Shown here: piece by piece, positions 1 to 12,147 of the stretch
Position numbering within the stretch: the first letter of the stretch is position 1
How the letters are laid out: the number at the start of each line of letters is the position of its first letter
The notes under the pieces: generated by a model
What the model saw: the letters and a program-made list of their open reading frames with translations, nothing else
Database searches by the model: none
Told to the model about the DNA's origin: nothing
Assembly (NCBI GenBank): GCA_010645155.1
Contig: CM021322.1
Span: forward strand, 10,637,238-10,701,237
From: Tigriopus japonicus
Lineage: Eukaryota > Arthropoda > Copepoda > Harpacticoida > Harpacticidae
Reading direction: 5' to 3'
DNA: 64,000 bases
Made by a program: the position numbers and the translations under genes

Positions 1-1301
1 AACTCAGTAAATAAAAGTTGTTCCCCTTGGTTTCCTGAGCTTGAAACATATTTCATAGTCTTTGGGAATTTCCATAGAAACTTGATTTGATTTTTTCAGT
101 ACCGTGTGAGAGTATAACAACTACTAAATCAAAATTAAATGTAAATATCATTGCTGATCAAAAAATTCCTAGAAATACTCATTGCATTTGAAAACACGTC
201 TTTACATAAGATATTCCCTGGTTTAAAATCCGTCATCCTTTCATGTGCCATATAGTGATAATAATTCAGACTGAGATAAGAACTTCAATTGAAAATATGA
301 CGAAAGTTTATGTGAAATAGTAAAAAAAATCCTATGATAAACTTTTATCATATTTCAGTTTGATAATATAATTATCATATTGGAAAAAACATTTATTTTT
401 CAGTTTAAAGTCACTTAAATATTAGATAGTGTTGAAATGGGATATAAGAGTAAGATCATCCCTATTTTCTAGAATGCTTGCTGTTAACATATGGTTTATT
501 ACTTAATAGCGTAATTAATTAAACGAATTGATTAATGATTTGTGTCCCAGGCAGCATTTGTTACTTTTTGTAAAGCCCCAATATCGATTTTTCAAAAAGA
601 AAACGAAAATGACTTGTTTGGGACTGGATTTCAAATTTTGGTAATTTGGTTTTTGAGTTCAAACTAATTCGGTTTAAAGCAAGCAAGCATCTGCAAACCA
701 GACTTTGTTTGAACGGAATGTTAAGTCGTAATTTTTGCATCAAACATATTGCAATTGTAAAAGATACAAAAGTAAGTGTTTAATTTAATTTTAAATTTGA
801 GTAAAGGAACTTGACTTCAAAATAACAAGGAAATTAATTCAAATGATCCTTGTAAGACTGTGTTGTAATTGGATTTGAAAATGTACCTTAGGCCTTGGAA
901 TATTTAAATTTTGAAAACATTTTGCATTTACAATATATAAACATTTTAAAAACCTACAATTCTAAAATATTGTGTTTAAATGGTGAACGAGCATTACATT
1001 ATTAAATCGCATTCAAGTTCTTACTCTCGGTGTATATTTAAGACGAAATCAGAGTGCTCAATTTGGCCACCCTGACTTCGAGGGAAATTCAAAAACGAAT
1101 CCAAGAGATCAATTTCACGAACTTGTATCTTCCTTCTTCAATGCAATGAGCTTTCGGAGGGATGATAAGGCCATAGTTAGACGTCAAAAGTGCCAAATTT
1201 TATCCCTTTAAGTATTGAATACATTGATTTATATGAGTTTCTATGAGTTTCTTGAAAAACTAATTTCTGCCATTTTCTGCCACTTTCTGCCACTTTTTTC
1301 G
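1..1301. other. AT-rich non-coding DNA
   Basis: I see no supported gene. Short open frames here have no recognisable motif or coding bias. Positions 10-90 resemble 4465-4540 (shared phrases ending in a CAGTACC motif), so at least part is an old dispersed repeat. Confidence 0.5.
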
Positions 1302-1304
1302 CAT

Positions 1305-1363
1305 GAATAAAAGCCATTTTCTGCCACCAATTTCTGCCAGGTAGCAGAAAATGGCTTTTATTC
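1305..1363. repeat. perfect 20-bp hairpin
   Basis: Positions 1305-1324 and 1344-1363 are exact reverse complements, with a 19-nt loop. The hairpin sits in a short TTTCTGCCAC-rich repeat patch that begins near 1266. It may be a foldback remnant or a small-RNA hairpin. Only the pairing is seen; any function is unknown. Confidence 0.7.
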
Positions 1364-1386
1364 AAATGCCATCACTGCCTGTAATC

Positions 1387-1507
1387 AAGGATTTCGCCCG
1401 ACAGTTTCAATCCGACCCCCAACAGGATTCGAACCTACGCCGTCTGGGGAAGCGCTTACACTTTTAAGCACTTTTAAGAACGCTCTGGCACGTGTGGCCA
1501 CTCTGAT
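1387..1507 (-). repeat. tRNA-Leu-like SINE head (SINE-L)
   Basis: Read on the minus strand, it has an A-box-like GAGTGGCCAC region, a long variable arm (CTTCCCCAGACGG) and a B box GGTTCGAATCC, followed by GGGGGTCGGATTGAAG. The long variable arm is like tRNA-Leu/Ser. The same unit recurs at 7361, 23966 and 50140, so this is a dispersed SINE and not a tRNA gene. Confidence 0.8.
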
Positions 1508-1675
1508 TAAATTATTCCGTGCCTAGCTTAAAATTTGAAAAACGGCTTTTGCCAAGAGCAGAGACATTCAGATCTCCCGAGATCCTTGCATCAACAAATG
1601 AAATTAAAAAAAAAAACTGGCTTTTGTTCAAAACTTTTGAAGAGGAAAAAAGATTTCTCATCACAGCCCAATTCA

Positions 1676-1768
1676 ATCCAACAAGATTTGATCCTACGCC
1701 GTCAGGGAAAGCGCGTAAACTAAAACCTTTTCCGTAACGCGTCAGTACGCGCGGTTATTCTGACTAGA
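1676..1768 (-). repeat. degenerate SINE-L copy
   Basis: A second, diverged copy of the unit at 1387-1507 in the same orientation. It keeps CCTACGCCGTC and the terminal CGCGCGGTTATTCTGAC region, but the B box is mutated (reads GATTTGATCC on the plus strand). Confidence 0.6.
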
Positions 1769-2853
1769 TTTTAAGTTTCCTAAATGATTTCTGCCACTCT
1801 ATGTAAAAGTCTTTGACTTTGCCATAGGTTTCTAAAATGTTTGTACCTTGCAATGTTCCAAAGGGGTCTACTTCCATTGTTCCATTTTTGTCGTTCTTTC
1901 TTTTTCGTATTCTATGCTCAACTAACCAAAAGTTTAGTAAGCATAAAGCAAAAATTAATTACTATTCTGCCTTGATGCCATATCAGTTCAAAAAATATTT
2001 TCAAATTATCAGTTTTTATTGCTTCACCAATACACTCGACATACTGTATATGTTTGTTCATGGCGTTGAATCTCGTATTCCCACGATTTTTTTATGTAAC
2101 CCCTGATTACGCTAGAAAAGTGATTAGAATCGATTTTATCATGAGAGAAATAAGGTTAATGGCTGAAGCAAGTAATTATTTCTAGCTGTCAAAACCTGTA
2201 AGTATATAAAAGCACGCACAACCACAATCAGCGATCTGGAAAAGTGTTACATTGGCTGAAAGGACCAAAAGGCTCTTATTTTCTTAAAAAGATGGCGATA
2301 TCTTTGATTGTTTAAAGTCGTTTTATATTCAGAACTGGCAACCCAACTCCAATATCCATAAAAGTGATAAATACTCACTTGAAACCAAAACGGTTTTTGA
2401 TGCACAAGGTGTTGAGCCATTATGTGAGAAGAAGAGACAACTTTTGAATATGAGGCTTTTTCCAAATTTTGAAAGGTTTTTTATCGGAATGTCTTTACCT
2501 TGCGCTTTTTTGCGTCCCAGTTGGAAGTTGATCTTTTGAATACAGATCAATATACAGCAAATCTCTCATCAAGAGAAACTGAAATGAGCAACCCAAATAA
2601 ATCACTTGTATCCCATTTGTTACTATGATTCGATGTCTCTTTTTTATCTTGATCTAGTCATCATTCAATAAAATAGTAAATGAAGCTTTCTCAAAGTTAC
2701 TAAACCTTTTAATATCAATAAGGGAAAAGAAGAAAACAATATTTCGGAAGTTGTGCTTTTAAATAGCTCAAGCAGAAAGCCCTTGATGTTTCATTTCCCT
2801 CTGTTCCTAATGAAATACTTTTAAAACAACTGTTTTCAAACTTGCGGAAAATA
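1769..2853. other. non-coding DNA, no gene seen
   Basis: The longest open frames (for example 1837-2106) have no motif, no conserved counterpart elsewhere in the window and no splice context I can support. Confidence 0.4.
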
Positions 2854-3321
2854 CAGCACTATAAAAAAAGATTACAATCATAAAGTGCGCCATCTAGTGG
2901 ATTTCATTCGGCAATAGCTCGTAGTTGCCATTATACACATCTCTAAGATTGCAACGGTCAAACATGAGTTTTGGATTAACTAATGTGCCTCAAATGTTGA
3001 TTGGGTATTGTTAATGGACCTGTGGTGGTTTTTGGTTGAAATTATTGGTAAAATTCCTTTCAAATTGGCAAGGAAATTTGATTGCTGAAAAGGTAATTCA
3101 GGCATGATCTATGCCAAAATTCATCAGAAAAACTCTTATGACACTAACAAGTTCTATTTAGAGTTCTGTCATCAACATTTTAGGCACTTTAACTCGTCCA
3201 AAACTAATGGTTGACCGTTTTAAACTTCAAAAATATGTGTATCATGGGAACTACGAGCTGTTGCCACACGAAATCCACTGGATGGCGCACTTTGTGACCG
3301 TACTGTGTTATTATAGTGCTC
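2854..3321. mobile_element. MITE with ~120-bp TIRs and TA target site
   Basis: The two ends are long imperfect inverted repeats: 2854-2975 pairs with 3200-3321, sharing AGTGCGCCATC, GTGGATTTC and CTCGTAGTT. The outer ends are CAGCACTATAA and its partner GAGCACTATAA, flanked by TA on both sides (2852-2853 and 3322-3323). It has no coding capacity. TA plus long TIRs fits a non-autonomous Tc1/mariner-type element. Confidence 0.8.
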
Positions 3322-3453
3322 TAACCGAAAGCATATTCAAGATGAGACTGGACATCAAATTTGTCTAAGGTTTGGAAAGACGTCTCTCTGAATTTCAAGA
3401 TCGATAAAAATAGGACTTTTCAACTATCAATCCCATTTTTGATTGTTCATCAA

Positions 3454-3949
3454 TAGGGCCCGTATTTTATTTGCTAAAATTTAAAAGTAAGATATTTATA
3501 TAAGATTTTTGACACCATTATTTGGCGATTTTGTTTGGGGTCACCGATATTCCAGTTTTTTTTTGTAAATTTGATGCAATTAGCCAGTTTTGGAGGCACA
3601 TTTGACACGTAACTAATTTAATTACATAGTTTTCAATTTCACTTTAAAAGTGGCACACTTTTTACGTTTATGATATAAGTTTAGGTTCTGATTATCAATT
3701 TTCAGTACAAATGTCTTTCTGTTGACATTTAGGCATTTTTGGTTCATTTTGGGTGAGCCTTATTGTGCATTCATTGACCATTCATTTGCTCGTTTTGCTT
3801 AAATTTTCCTGAAATACTTTTTCTTGCCCAAATAATCAGAATTATTTTTAAATTTTTCCTTGAAAAAGCCAAAATATACAAGGAATCGAGGTAATGAAGA
3901 AATATTTTTAAAACATTTTGCATTTACAAAGATATAGTTCAGGGCCCTA
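3454..3949. mobile_element. non-autonomous hAT-like element (TAGGGCCC ends)
   Basis: The ends are TAGGGCCC and GGGCCCTA, and an 8-bp direct repeat TTCATCAA flanks both sides (3446-3453, 3950-3957). Eight-base TSDs with YAGGG-type termini are the hAT signature. The interior near 3850-3940 matches the element at 63621-63831, so this is a family. No transposase is encoded. Confidence 0.85.
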
Positions 3950-4665
3950 TTCATCAAATAAAAAGGATTTTAGTGGCTATAACTTAGCTTTCCCAAATGT
4001 TTTTGGTATACGTTTTGAACATTAGGGAGTTTCTTATCTGGATCAAGAACGCTTTAAAACACTCCTTCCATTCATGCATTGACCCTTTCTCTGTGAGATC
4101 ATGATTGATGATATTAGATTCAAGGAAAATTGAACTCACTAAACAACGATCAAGGCCGAAAAAGTACTTAATTGTTATTGGCCTTGACATGAAAAGGACA
4201 TTTCAGTCATTTCCAAAATTACTCACTTATTCGACATAGGAAAGAATCATGATTAACTAACTTATTATGACAATCTTTCTTTGTAAGTTTAGCAAGTGGA
4301 AAAAGTAGATGTAAGTAACAAGTTTCCACGGAACTGAAAAATTCGCTTTAATTCTGTATGGATATTCCCAAGCAGTAATGAATACGTTTTAGACTTAAGA
4401 AACCAAGTGGAACAACTTAATTTTTGCGTTTTTTCAGTCAGGTGTAGTTTAAAAGTTATATTCTGGGTCCGAAACATATCTCAGTGTTTGAGCATTTCCA
4501 TACAAACTTGATATAAATTTTTCAGTACCATGCTTCGGAAAAACCAAAACTCAACAATAGATCTTTCCTTGTCTTAGCCATATCAATTGCAATTTGAGAA
4601 ACATTTACAATAACATACATTTTGGTTTTAAGTGCCCAATACTTTTTTCCATCTTGTCTTTACAG

Positions 4666-7600
4666 TGGCTATTAGGTGTCCTCCGAGTCATCCATGGAGC
4701 TTCGGAAATGGTTTACAATGTTGTGAAACTTTCAAGGCCGTTTCATTTGATCGAAACATCGACTTTTATGATCCCCAATCCGAATGTCCACCTGAGACAG
4801 AAGCTATTCCGTGCCCTGATCAAGAACGAAAGTGTCGATCTGCCGTCAATCCCATAGAATGTCCCCCATCTCATCCCCAAGCTGTTCAACAGGGTTGCTG
4901 CGCCACTCAGGGTGCCATTTTTGAACCCATTCTCCATCCTGAATGTGTCGAACTACTGAAAGATGATAGTCCAAAACATTGTTGCAGATCAGCAGATTTT
5001 TTGGGCTTAGAAGATTGCTTGAAATATCGCCAAAAGTGTATAAGTAATGGTAAGTTTATGATTCAGATATTCGGCTACATGCACGTTCAAACCTAAATAG
5101 AGCTCTGGGTAGATCTTAAAACTTTTTAAATGTGGCATCAAGTCCATTGAAACAGATCAAGTAGGTATTGTTTGCTTCTTGGTTTTAAGAACCTCTTCAA
5201 AGATTCCGTAATAAATAAAAAAAAACCACAGAGTTTGTCTCGGGAGGCAAACTTGTTTGGGGTCAGAACAAAATAGAAAAGTGTGGTCGGACGAATTCGA
5301 ACTACTGACCATTGTCAAATGCAAATAAGGTAGACAAAATGACGACAATGTCCTCTCCATTGAATTCTATGTTTGGCTCAAAGAATACCTTGCTGAATTC
5401 GTCCGAACAAAGGGCTGATTTTGAAAAGACATTGAAATTTGTGTTCCTACGTCAAAGGTATCTCTTAGGGTGTAGTTACACGACACGTTTTAAAGCAAAG
5501 ATCAAGGTGAACTTCAACATTACAGATGTATAGACCGGGCATAAAAAAGTTTTTTCCTGCAGAGAAGAAATTCTCAAAGGTTGACGCAGCTAACTCTCCT
5601 TCATTGCTAGTGTTCAACTGACCCAAGCTGACCTACATCGCCAAACGACTTAAATTTGTGCTCTCCAGGAAAAAAACTTTTTTGTCTTCGCTCTACAGAT
5701 GTACAACCTTGCAGCCTCCTTACAAGCCAAAAGAAAAATTGAACTGATAACAAAACTTGTCGTGTAACGGAGCCTTACACAGAGAAGAGGGTAGCAAACT
5801 CAAAACAACAAACTCCGATACGACAAGTGAAACTGTTTCCTTAGTCAGAAAATAGGACTGGATTCATTCTGAATCTACCCTGCATCGTTTAATTTTCTTT
5901 GGCAATTTTGGGCTCATTCACGCAACCAGGGTTGCCAGGTTCTAGTGAAACCTCTCGGCCACATTTTTGAAGCCTTTGGCCACTTTCGGCCACATTTTTG
6001 AAGCCTTTGGCCACTTTCGGCCACTTTTTTGAAGCCTTTGGCCACTTCTGGCCTTTTGTTTTGAAGCCTTTTGGCCACTTCCATCATCTTTTGAAGCCTT
6101 TGGCCACTTTCGGCCACTTTTTTGAAGCCTTTGGCCACTTTTGGCCACTTTTTTGAAGCCTTTGGCCACTTTCGGTCACTTTTTTGAAGCCTTTTTGAGG
6201 CCACAAAATAAAATGCAATTTCTCACTAAAAATGGCGTTTTCGCCTAAAACTAAAACCGATCTGTCAATGTTTTTTCTCCTTGCAGTTTTTTTTATTTAT
6301 TTAAAAAAAGGAAAAAATTCTGAAAAATCAAGTATTCAGTTTTTCACCAAAAGATTGAAAAGTTTTGTCTTAAAAATAATTGTATCACAATAATGTAAAT
6401 TTCAATTCTCTCAATCAACATTTGGCCCAACCTTCTAAATAACATTCCTAATTCCAACATTTCCAAGAAAAGGTACTTTACTTCAAATTTGTCATAGAAA
6501 TTTGCAAAAACAATAAGGTATGTTTCAGATCTAGAAAACAAACTGGGTTTATTTTATCAATTGTTAGGATTTTTGAGTTTTAGTGGTCAATTTTTGATTA
6601 GTTAAGCAGTAATTGACGATCTGAGTAACCAAATGAAACCAAAAGTTTCTTTAGACAGAAGGTTTAACGTTGAAAAGAAGTCGCATCATACAAAAATATC
6701 TTCTAAGGGGTTTCTAATTCAGCGGATTTTTTAATACTGCTACAAGGAATGGGATTCCCTGTAGAAAGAGAGTTAATGATTAATATAGTTTATAAAATTA
6801 CCGTTTATATGAAATTTGATCTACCAATGAGTTACTGTTAGCAGATCTGTACAACCCTTGAATAATGGGTTGGTCAGGAATAGTATTTCAAAAATTTATC
6901 CAATCCTGCCTTAAATGCTTTTAGAGGATCAGCTCCTACATATTCCCGACGAAGGCAAATAGGCAACAAATTGAACAATGAAGGAGCCCGATAAAGAAGA
7001 GAGGAGGACTTCATTGTTCGAACTAGCCCTGATTCCTTAGGATTTGGAGGTGCTCTCAGAGCGCACATAAAACCTCTACGATCGCTACAACTGATCTCAA
7101 AGCCTGGGTTAGGACAGAGCCCATGAATGCTCTTGAAAACATACAGTATCAGATACCTTTCATACCTTCTCTGAGTACAGTACAGTACTGAGTACAGCCC
7201 CAACTTTTGGAGCCTCTCCCAATACGAGAGCTCTCTCATTCCTGTGATGTTCCTAGTAAAACATTTTTGGACCTGCTCGACCTTTTGCACACCTGCTGAA
7301 CTCATTGGAGCCCAAATGGGTGAGGCATATTCAAGATGCGGCTGAACAATCGACTTGTATAAAGGATTTCTCCCGACAGCTTCAATCCGACCCCCAACAG
7401 GATTCGATCCTACGCTGTCTGGGGACGCACTTGCACTCGGCACTTTTAAGAACGCGCTAGTATGCGTGGCCACTCTGGCTTCATTCAATTGATGTTGGCA
7501 CCAAGGTGTGAATTCAAGATCATTCTTCGAAATTGTGGAACCGAATCGGAGTTGTTGTTCATCGAGGGAAGCATTGGGATAACAAAGTGAGATTACCATC

Positions 7601-9984
7601 GGGATCAGTGATTCGACGGAATCGTAGGTTCCTTCGACCAATTAATGATCGGAGGGAACTGTTTGGAGAGGTTGAAGAAGTCGTGAAACCTGTGAGTGAC
7701 GACGACGATGAACCCAAGATTAGCCGAAGCAAGAGAATTCGATTTTTACGTGACAGATTTCATGCATAATTGTAACAGCTAGAAAGAGGATGTTCTATGT
7801 CTGGGATCGAGATCCATTAATGAACTGCGTTCGGAGTGTATCAATTAGCATGCAAGGAGAAATATATTTTAGTTGTCTTACGATCCATGTTATGAGAACA
7901 CGTCTCGTGCTTTTACAATAAAGACTTTGATAGAAATCATACAATATTGTATACCTTTGCTTCCTCTTGTCATCATCTTCTTGTCATCATCATTTAACTT
8001 TTGCTTAAGGAAGAGACCCCAGTGTTTTGTTTCTGGTTTTGTTCGTCAACTAAACCTTAACCTTAAAAACCTTGCTACATGATTCTTTACATATAGAATT
8101 TTGTAAAGAAATTGATTTTTCTATTCCTGTCTTCAGAAAATAAGTCGGTTTTGGAGCCAGTGGTTTTGGCTGAAGTAAGCCGTCCTTCTTTTCCGGCCAT
8201 AAGGGCTCTCTACGACTCCAATTGTGACGATATAAATAACGGTTTATGGGCTGGACCCGATTACCAGGAAGGATGGTTTATATTTGACCTCCAATACCAC
8301 AAACGCATTCACAGAGTTCTGCTACGAAACGCCCACAATGGCGAGTACCACGACAGGTAAAAAATCATCGCCAATAGGGCAATTACAGTGTGGCTTTGTT
8401 GTGCTTTTTCATGGAGCGAGAGTGTCGACATCTGCCACGGCTAGCTCGCACTGTGCATGCACTTGAAAAGAGACAAAATTCAGCATTTCTCAAGCAAATG
8501 TGCCAAACTTGTAATATAATTTCCTATTTGATGTAGCTTAACTATCATTACATTGCTAGAACAAGTCAGTGCAACATATTTTGCACAATTTCTTGAATTA
8601 TGCCAAGTTTTGTCTCTTTGCAAGTGCATGCACAGTGCGAGTTGGTCGTCCCACTTGTCGACGCTCTCGCTCCAAGAAAAGGCACCACAAAGCCACACTT
8701 CAATTGCCCTATAGAGCTTTTATACCTATAAAAGTATGCGCAAGAGATTGAACAATCAAATTGGTTGGCAAATACAATAGTTGAAGCATGAAAGGGATGG
8801 AACAAAAAGGCGTCTAATGGGTTTTCTGAAAATCATATGCTTGTTTTTTCATTTCTTTTCCAACTTTCACTTTTTCACAAATGTTCGGACAATCCTTCCT
8901 GCGCTGAATGGAAATACTTAAACGATTTGAGCTTACTCTCTTCTTTTATTTGTTATGATAATCACTTGGAAGCGGAAAAATAAATTGCAACTAAAATTTG
9001 AAAAGCATAATCACTTCCCTATTTTGAGCATTTTAACCAATTTTTTTCCTGAATTTACATTTTCTTTGTAGATATTTTGCTCTTTTTCAACTTTCCCTAA
9101 CTTTTTCAATTCCATATGGATTTTAGGAAAAAAACTCAAAAGTTCCTTAGCCTGAAGGAACTTGAGAACCTTCAAATCTTTGGTTGAATTCTTGCAATTT
9201 TGTATTTTCTAAAAATATATTTGCCTATATAGGGAAAGACTGTTTTCAAAAACTTTTATTCCTTCTCAAAAAAATCCTTTAAAAAGAGCCACCATATGAT
9301 CGAATATCATCACAAAATCGTGAATTTTCATCTATATAACTACTTATTTGAACTTGTACGATAATTTCGGCCTTTTCAACTATTTTAGCAATTCTTTTGT
9401 CGAAAAAGGCTAACTAAAAAGTCGACTTTTTGTCCTCTCCACCGACTCAAAATCCACTCCCTAACAATCACTAAATGAAAAAACGCGACCTCAGTGGAAA
9501 AGGCAGGAACCTTAGGTTTATTAGAAAGTTTTTGGTATGATGCAAAATACATATATGCATATATTACAAGTGGTAATTAACCCCGAAGTTCAGGGAGGTC
9601 TTTCTTGTTCCCGTTGTCGTTCTGAACTCTCGCTGAGCTGCCGGTTTTTTTTGTTCGAGGAAACTTTCGGAACGCAGCTCGCGAGGAGGTAACGCACTAG
9701 TCCGATGATTCACTGCACATCACTGACTTTTTATACACTCACTTCAATTTCTTTACAGATCCACCCAAGATTATTCGGTACTCGTCTCCAACATCTCAGA
9801 ACCTTACAATTGGGTAGAAATCGCTTCAGGGAAACTGCCCAGACCTCCAGCTGGTAGTTCTTGTTCGGTGCCATTGGTGACAACTCAGCTGCCCGGAAAT
9901 GGGATCATTGCCCGTTATGCTCAGTTCCGTGCTATCACTTACTATGGATATGGATCGGTTTTGACCTATTTGGGCCTTAAATAA
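4666..9984 (+). CDS. copy A: cysteine-rich + F5/8C-like secreted protein (5' end missing)
   Basis: Three exons are visible: 4666-5049, 8137-8356 and 9759-9984 (stop TAA). All have AG/GT borders, and the phases match copies B and C (1 then 2). The visible protein is about 275 residues. Exon 4666-5049 encodes 14 cysteines in two CPxxHP...CC modules. The last two exons encode a galactose-binding-like fold with DSNCDDINNGLWAGPDY, WFIFDL, VLLRNAHNGE, NWVEIASG and final LGLK. The signal-peptide exon found for B and C (at 21636 and 48903) was not found upstream; it may be diverged or lie before the window. Its intron between 8357 and 9758 carries a MITE (8377-8709). Likely polyadenylation signals are AATAAA overlapping the stop and at about 10159. 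By domain type it is probably an extracellular carbohydrate- or surface-binding protein; the real ligand is unknown. Confidence 0.8.
5470..5780. mobile_element. MITE-like palindromic-ended repeat, interrupted by another MITE
   Basis: GTTACACGACACGTTTT near 5476 pairs with AAAACTTGTCGTGTAAC near 5753. The interior is interrupted by the element at 5531-5693. A related end (TTACACGACACGTGTTTTG) occurs near 34222. I could not define a TSD. Confidence 0.5.
5531..5693. mobile_element. short MITE with 10-bp TSD
   Basis: It is flanked by TACAGATGTA on both sides (5521-5530 and 5694-5703). Imperfect inverted ends contain AAAAAAGTTTTTTCCTG and its complement. It is nested in the repeat 5470-5780, within an intron of copy A. 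The TSD length of 9-11 bp is compatible with a MULE-like source; the family is not proven. Confidence 0.65.
5927..6200. repeat. ~33-bp minisatellite
   Basis: About seven imperfect copies of a unit containing TTTGAAGCCTTTGGCCACTT. Open frames through it (minus strand, KVAESGQRLQK-type repeats) are artefacts of the repeat. It is preceded by CAGGGTTGCCAGG at 5927, a hAT-like terminus; no matching other end was found nearby. Confidence 0.8.
6723..7361 (-). pseudogene. LINE X, 5'-truncated copy (RT C-terminus + 3' end)
   Basis: On the minus strand it encodes the thumb/C-terminal part of a non-LTR reverse transcriptase (YKSIVQPHLEYASPIWAP, then FTRNITGMRELSYWERLQKL, then PSLFNLLPICLRREYVG), ending in KYYS and a stop near 6874, then a 3' UTR ending at TTAAAAAATCCG (about 6723). 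The 5' end is cut at YKSIV and joined directly to a SINE-L head (7361-7481). Family members lie at 13412, 17271, 34697 and 50393. Confidence 0.85.
7361..7481 (-). repeat. SINE-L head fused to LINE X
   Basis: Same tRNA-Leu-like unit as 1387-1507 (CCGACCCCCAACAGGATTCG on the plus strand, A-box side at CGTGGCCACTCTGG). Its 3' side runs without a gap into truncated LINE X sequence, as expected from template switching during retrotransposition. Confidence 0.8.
7495..7769 (+). pseudogene. Ty3/Gypsy-type pol C-terminal fragment
   Basis: The frame reads WNRIGVVVHRGKHWD, then VRLPSGSVIRRNRRFLRPIN, then an acidic/basic tail to a stop at 7769. The YxVRLxxGxxxRRNRRxLR pattern is the usual C-terminus of Ty3/Gypsy integrase polyproteins. 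Nothing upstream belongs to it (a SINE abuts). A purine tract AGAAAGAGGA followed by TG at about 7789 might mark the start of its 3' LTR, which is unproven. It is unrelated to the element at 57488. Confidence 0.65.
8377..8709. mobile_element. MITE with ~110-bp TIRs, TA target
   Basis: The ends GGGCAATTACAGTGTGGC and GCCACACTTCAATTGCCC are inverted. The homology extends about 110 bp inward (shared GAGCGAGAG and CTCGCACTGTGCATGCACTTG). TA flanks both ends. It sits 20 bp inside the last intron of copy A, just after the splice donor at 8357. Confidence 0.85.
8710..9758 (+). other. intron remainder of copy A
   Basis: No exon, repeat structure or RNA gene recognised. Pyrimidine-rich DNA leads to the acceptor ...TTTACAG at 9752-9758. 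Confidence 0.5.
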
Positions 9985-10685
9985 ATGAAATGAGGAGTGA
10001 AAAAAAATCAAGATTGGAATTTGTTTACTGCTATTTGTGTTCAATCGGAAATGTTTGCATGTGTCTTGATGACACTTTATTTTCCTAAAACACAGTGCCT
10101 TACTTGGAATACAGCCCACGCAATGTTGTAATGTTCTAATCTTATATGATTTAGATTTAATAAAACCATGGCAGTTGTAACGAAATTACAAATAACGAAA
10201 GTACAGTTATGCGTTCATTTTCCGAAAAAATATGGATAATTAAGGACTCAGTGGACATCACTGCGGATTTAAAGGAAGCAAATTGCCATTCAAAACTATC
10301 GGCTTTCTTTTTTGAAGAAGTTGAGGCTCCGGGAGATCTTTTGCCTGAATAACTTGACATATACGATGCCATACCATTTCAAGAACAAGTGCACTAGAGG
10401 ACGAATTTCAGAGCAATGTCCATGACGTCATCAATACACCTTGGGTTGGATGATCACTGATCCGTCATTAATTCTAGGTTGAGAGAAGTTCAACATTCAT
10501 TTGCAAGGAAAAGAGAAGTCAGTCAGGGACGCCACTCAAACATGTTGTTTCAATCTATTCATTTCTCTCCATAAGCAAAGCTCATTGGATTAGATTTTGT
10601 AAAATGATTTAAAAATTTTAAGTTATTGAAAGATTTCTTAGAATCAATAATCTTTTCCAACAAAGTTTCTTTTGCCCATGTCAAC

Positions 10686-12139
10686 CAGGGTTGCCAACTG
10701 GCGATTTTAATTGCCAGATTTCACGAATCTGGCAATTTTGAAACGTGTCTGGTGATAGAAAAATTAATCTGTGAAATCAGCTGACCTGGCGATAAATCTG
10801 GTGATTTTGGTATCACTGGCAATAAATTTGCCGATTTGAGCACATTTGGCAAAAAATTGGGTGAAATCGGGGAAATTTGGCAAAAATTGGCAAAATGCCC
10901 ATTTTTGGCAATAAATTGGGCAAGTTTTGTTTCTCTCTTTATGATTTTGACTTTCATTCTGACTGAAAACTAAGGATTAAATATTTCAGACGACAATCAC
11001 TAAAGAGGGATAGCTTTGACCAAAGTGTTGTTTCTTGATTTGATTGTGCTTTTACCAAGAACAAATTTGTTTCACTATTTTGCTGCAGAACTTACTTCCT
11101 CCCTCTTTGCAACAAGAGGTCAGATTATCCATTAGATGACTCATTATAAATTTTTAAGTCTCATCTAGACGACTTGTTGTCCACTATCTGTGACCTGCCC
11201 TAAGTTCAGGGGCTTTATCAGGCAGCTAATTCCAACTCCCTTACAGACCAATGCTTTTGTCAGATATGACTTTTCCCCATTTGGGTTTTATCTTTTTTGA
11301 CATTTACATTGAATGACATTCTGTGTACCAGCTAAAATTGGTAAAAAAATGCAGACTAGAATTCTTAACAAGAGAGTTTGGGAAAAAGAGACTGTTATGG
11401 AGTCAAAAGCTTCGGCAAACGCATGTGTAACTGATTTTGAAAAATTCCCAATTTGATCTTCCCAATGGTAGGGCCAATTGAAATCCTAAATAATTTGTGC
11501 ATCCAATTAATTTGCAATTGCGCCCGTTTGGTTTTGGTTACACCCTTTTTATGGTTTACTACTCAATCTATTATCATATGGTCAAATTACAGGGCCTGAA
11601 CAATGTTATTGGTATAAAAAATGTTTTTTTTACTATTTGAGTGATCACGTTACATTTTGGGATTTTTTAATGGCAATGGGTCAGGTTTTTTAACTTTATA
11701 CCATTAACATTGCTTTTAAAGAGTTACAAATTTCATAGCAGTTCAGAATAGAGTCCAAAAGATTTTGTTATTTAGCATCAATGAAATTTCAATTTTGTTC
11801 ACAATTACAAACTAAAACGCGTTCTAAATGCTACAAATAAAAAATTATGAAGGAAAGTCAAAATTCCATTCCATTCCATTTTTCTTTGAGAACTTTTGTC
11901 CTGAAATGCGTATCAAAAGATAAAAGTTGAAATGAAAGTTGAAAAACAAGACTGAAAAGTTGACCATTTGAGGTATTCTTTGAAGATTACTTCTGCATGA
12001 TTGGCTATTTATGTACATAAGGTTTTTAGTAAAAAGAAATTTGGCAAAAATCTGGCGATTTTTCAAATGAGATGACGAATTCTTGCGAATTTCAGGGGCA
12101 AATCTGGCAATAAGAGCCGTTGAAGACCTGGCAACCCTA
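10686..12139. mobile_element. non-autonomous hAT element, 1.45 kb
   Basis: Ends CAGGGTTGCCA and (reverse complement) TAGGGTTGCCA, with an 8-bp TSD ATGTCAAC on both sides (10678-10685 and 12140-12147). The sub-terminal regions are rich in TTGGCAA/TCTGGCAA tandem motifs (10700-10925 and 12040-12130). No transposase frame is seen; it is probably mobilised in trans. Confidence 0.85.
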
Positions 12140-12147
12140 ATGTCAAC

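Noticed and set aside
4267..4282. Mini-exon ATG...CTTT with a GTAAGT donor as first exon of copy A
   Set aside because: Phase fits but it encodes only five residues, and no counterpart exists in B or C, whose true first exon is 52 codons.
5914..6204. Repetitive open frame on the minus strand
   Set aside because: Pure translation of the 33-bp minisatellite.
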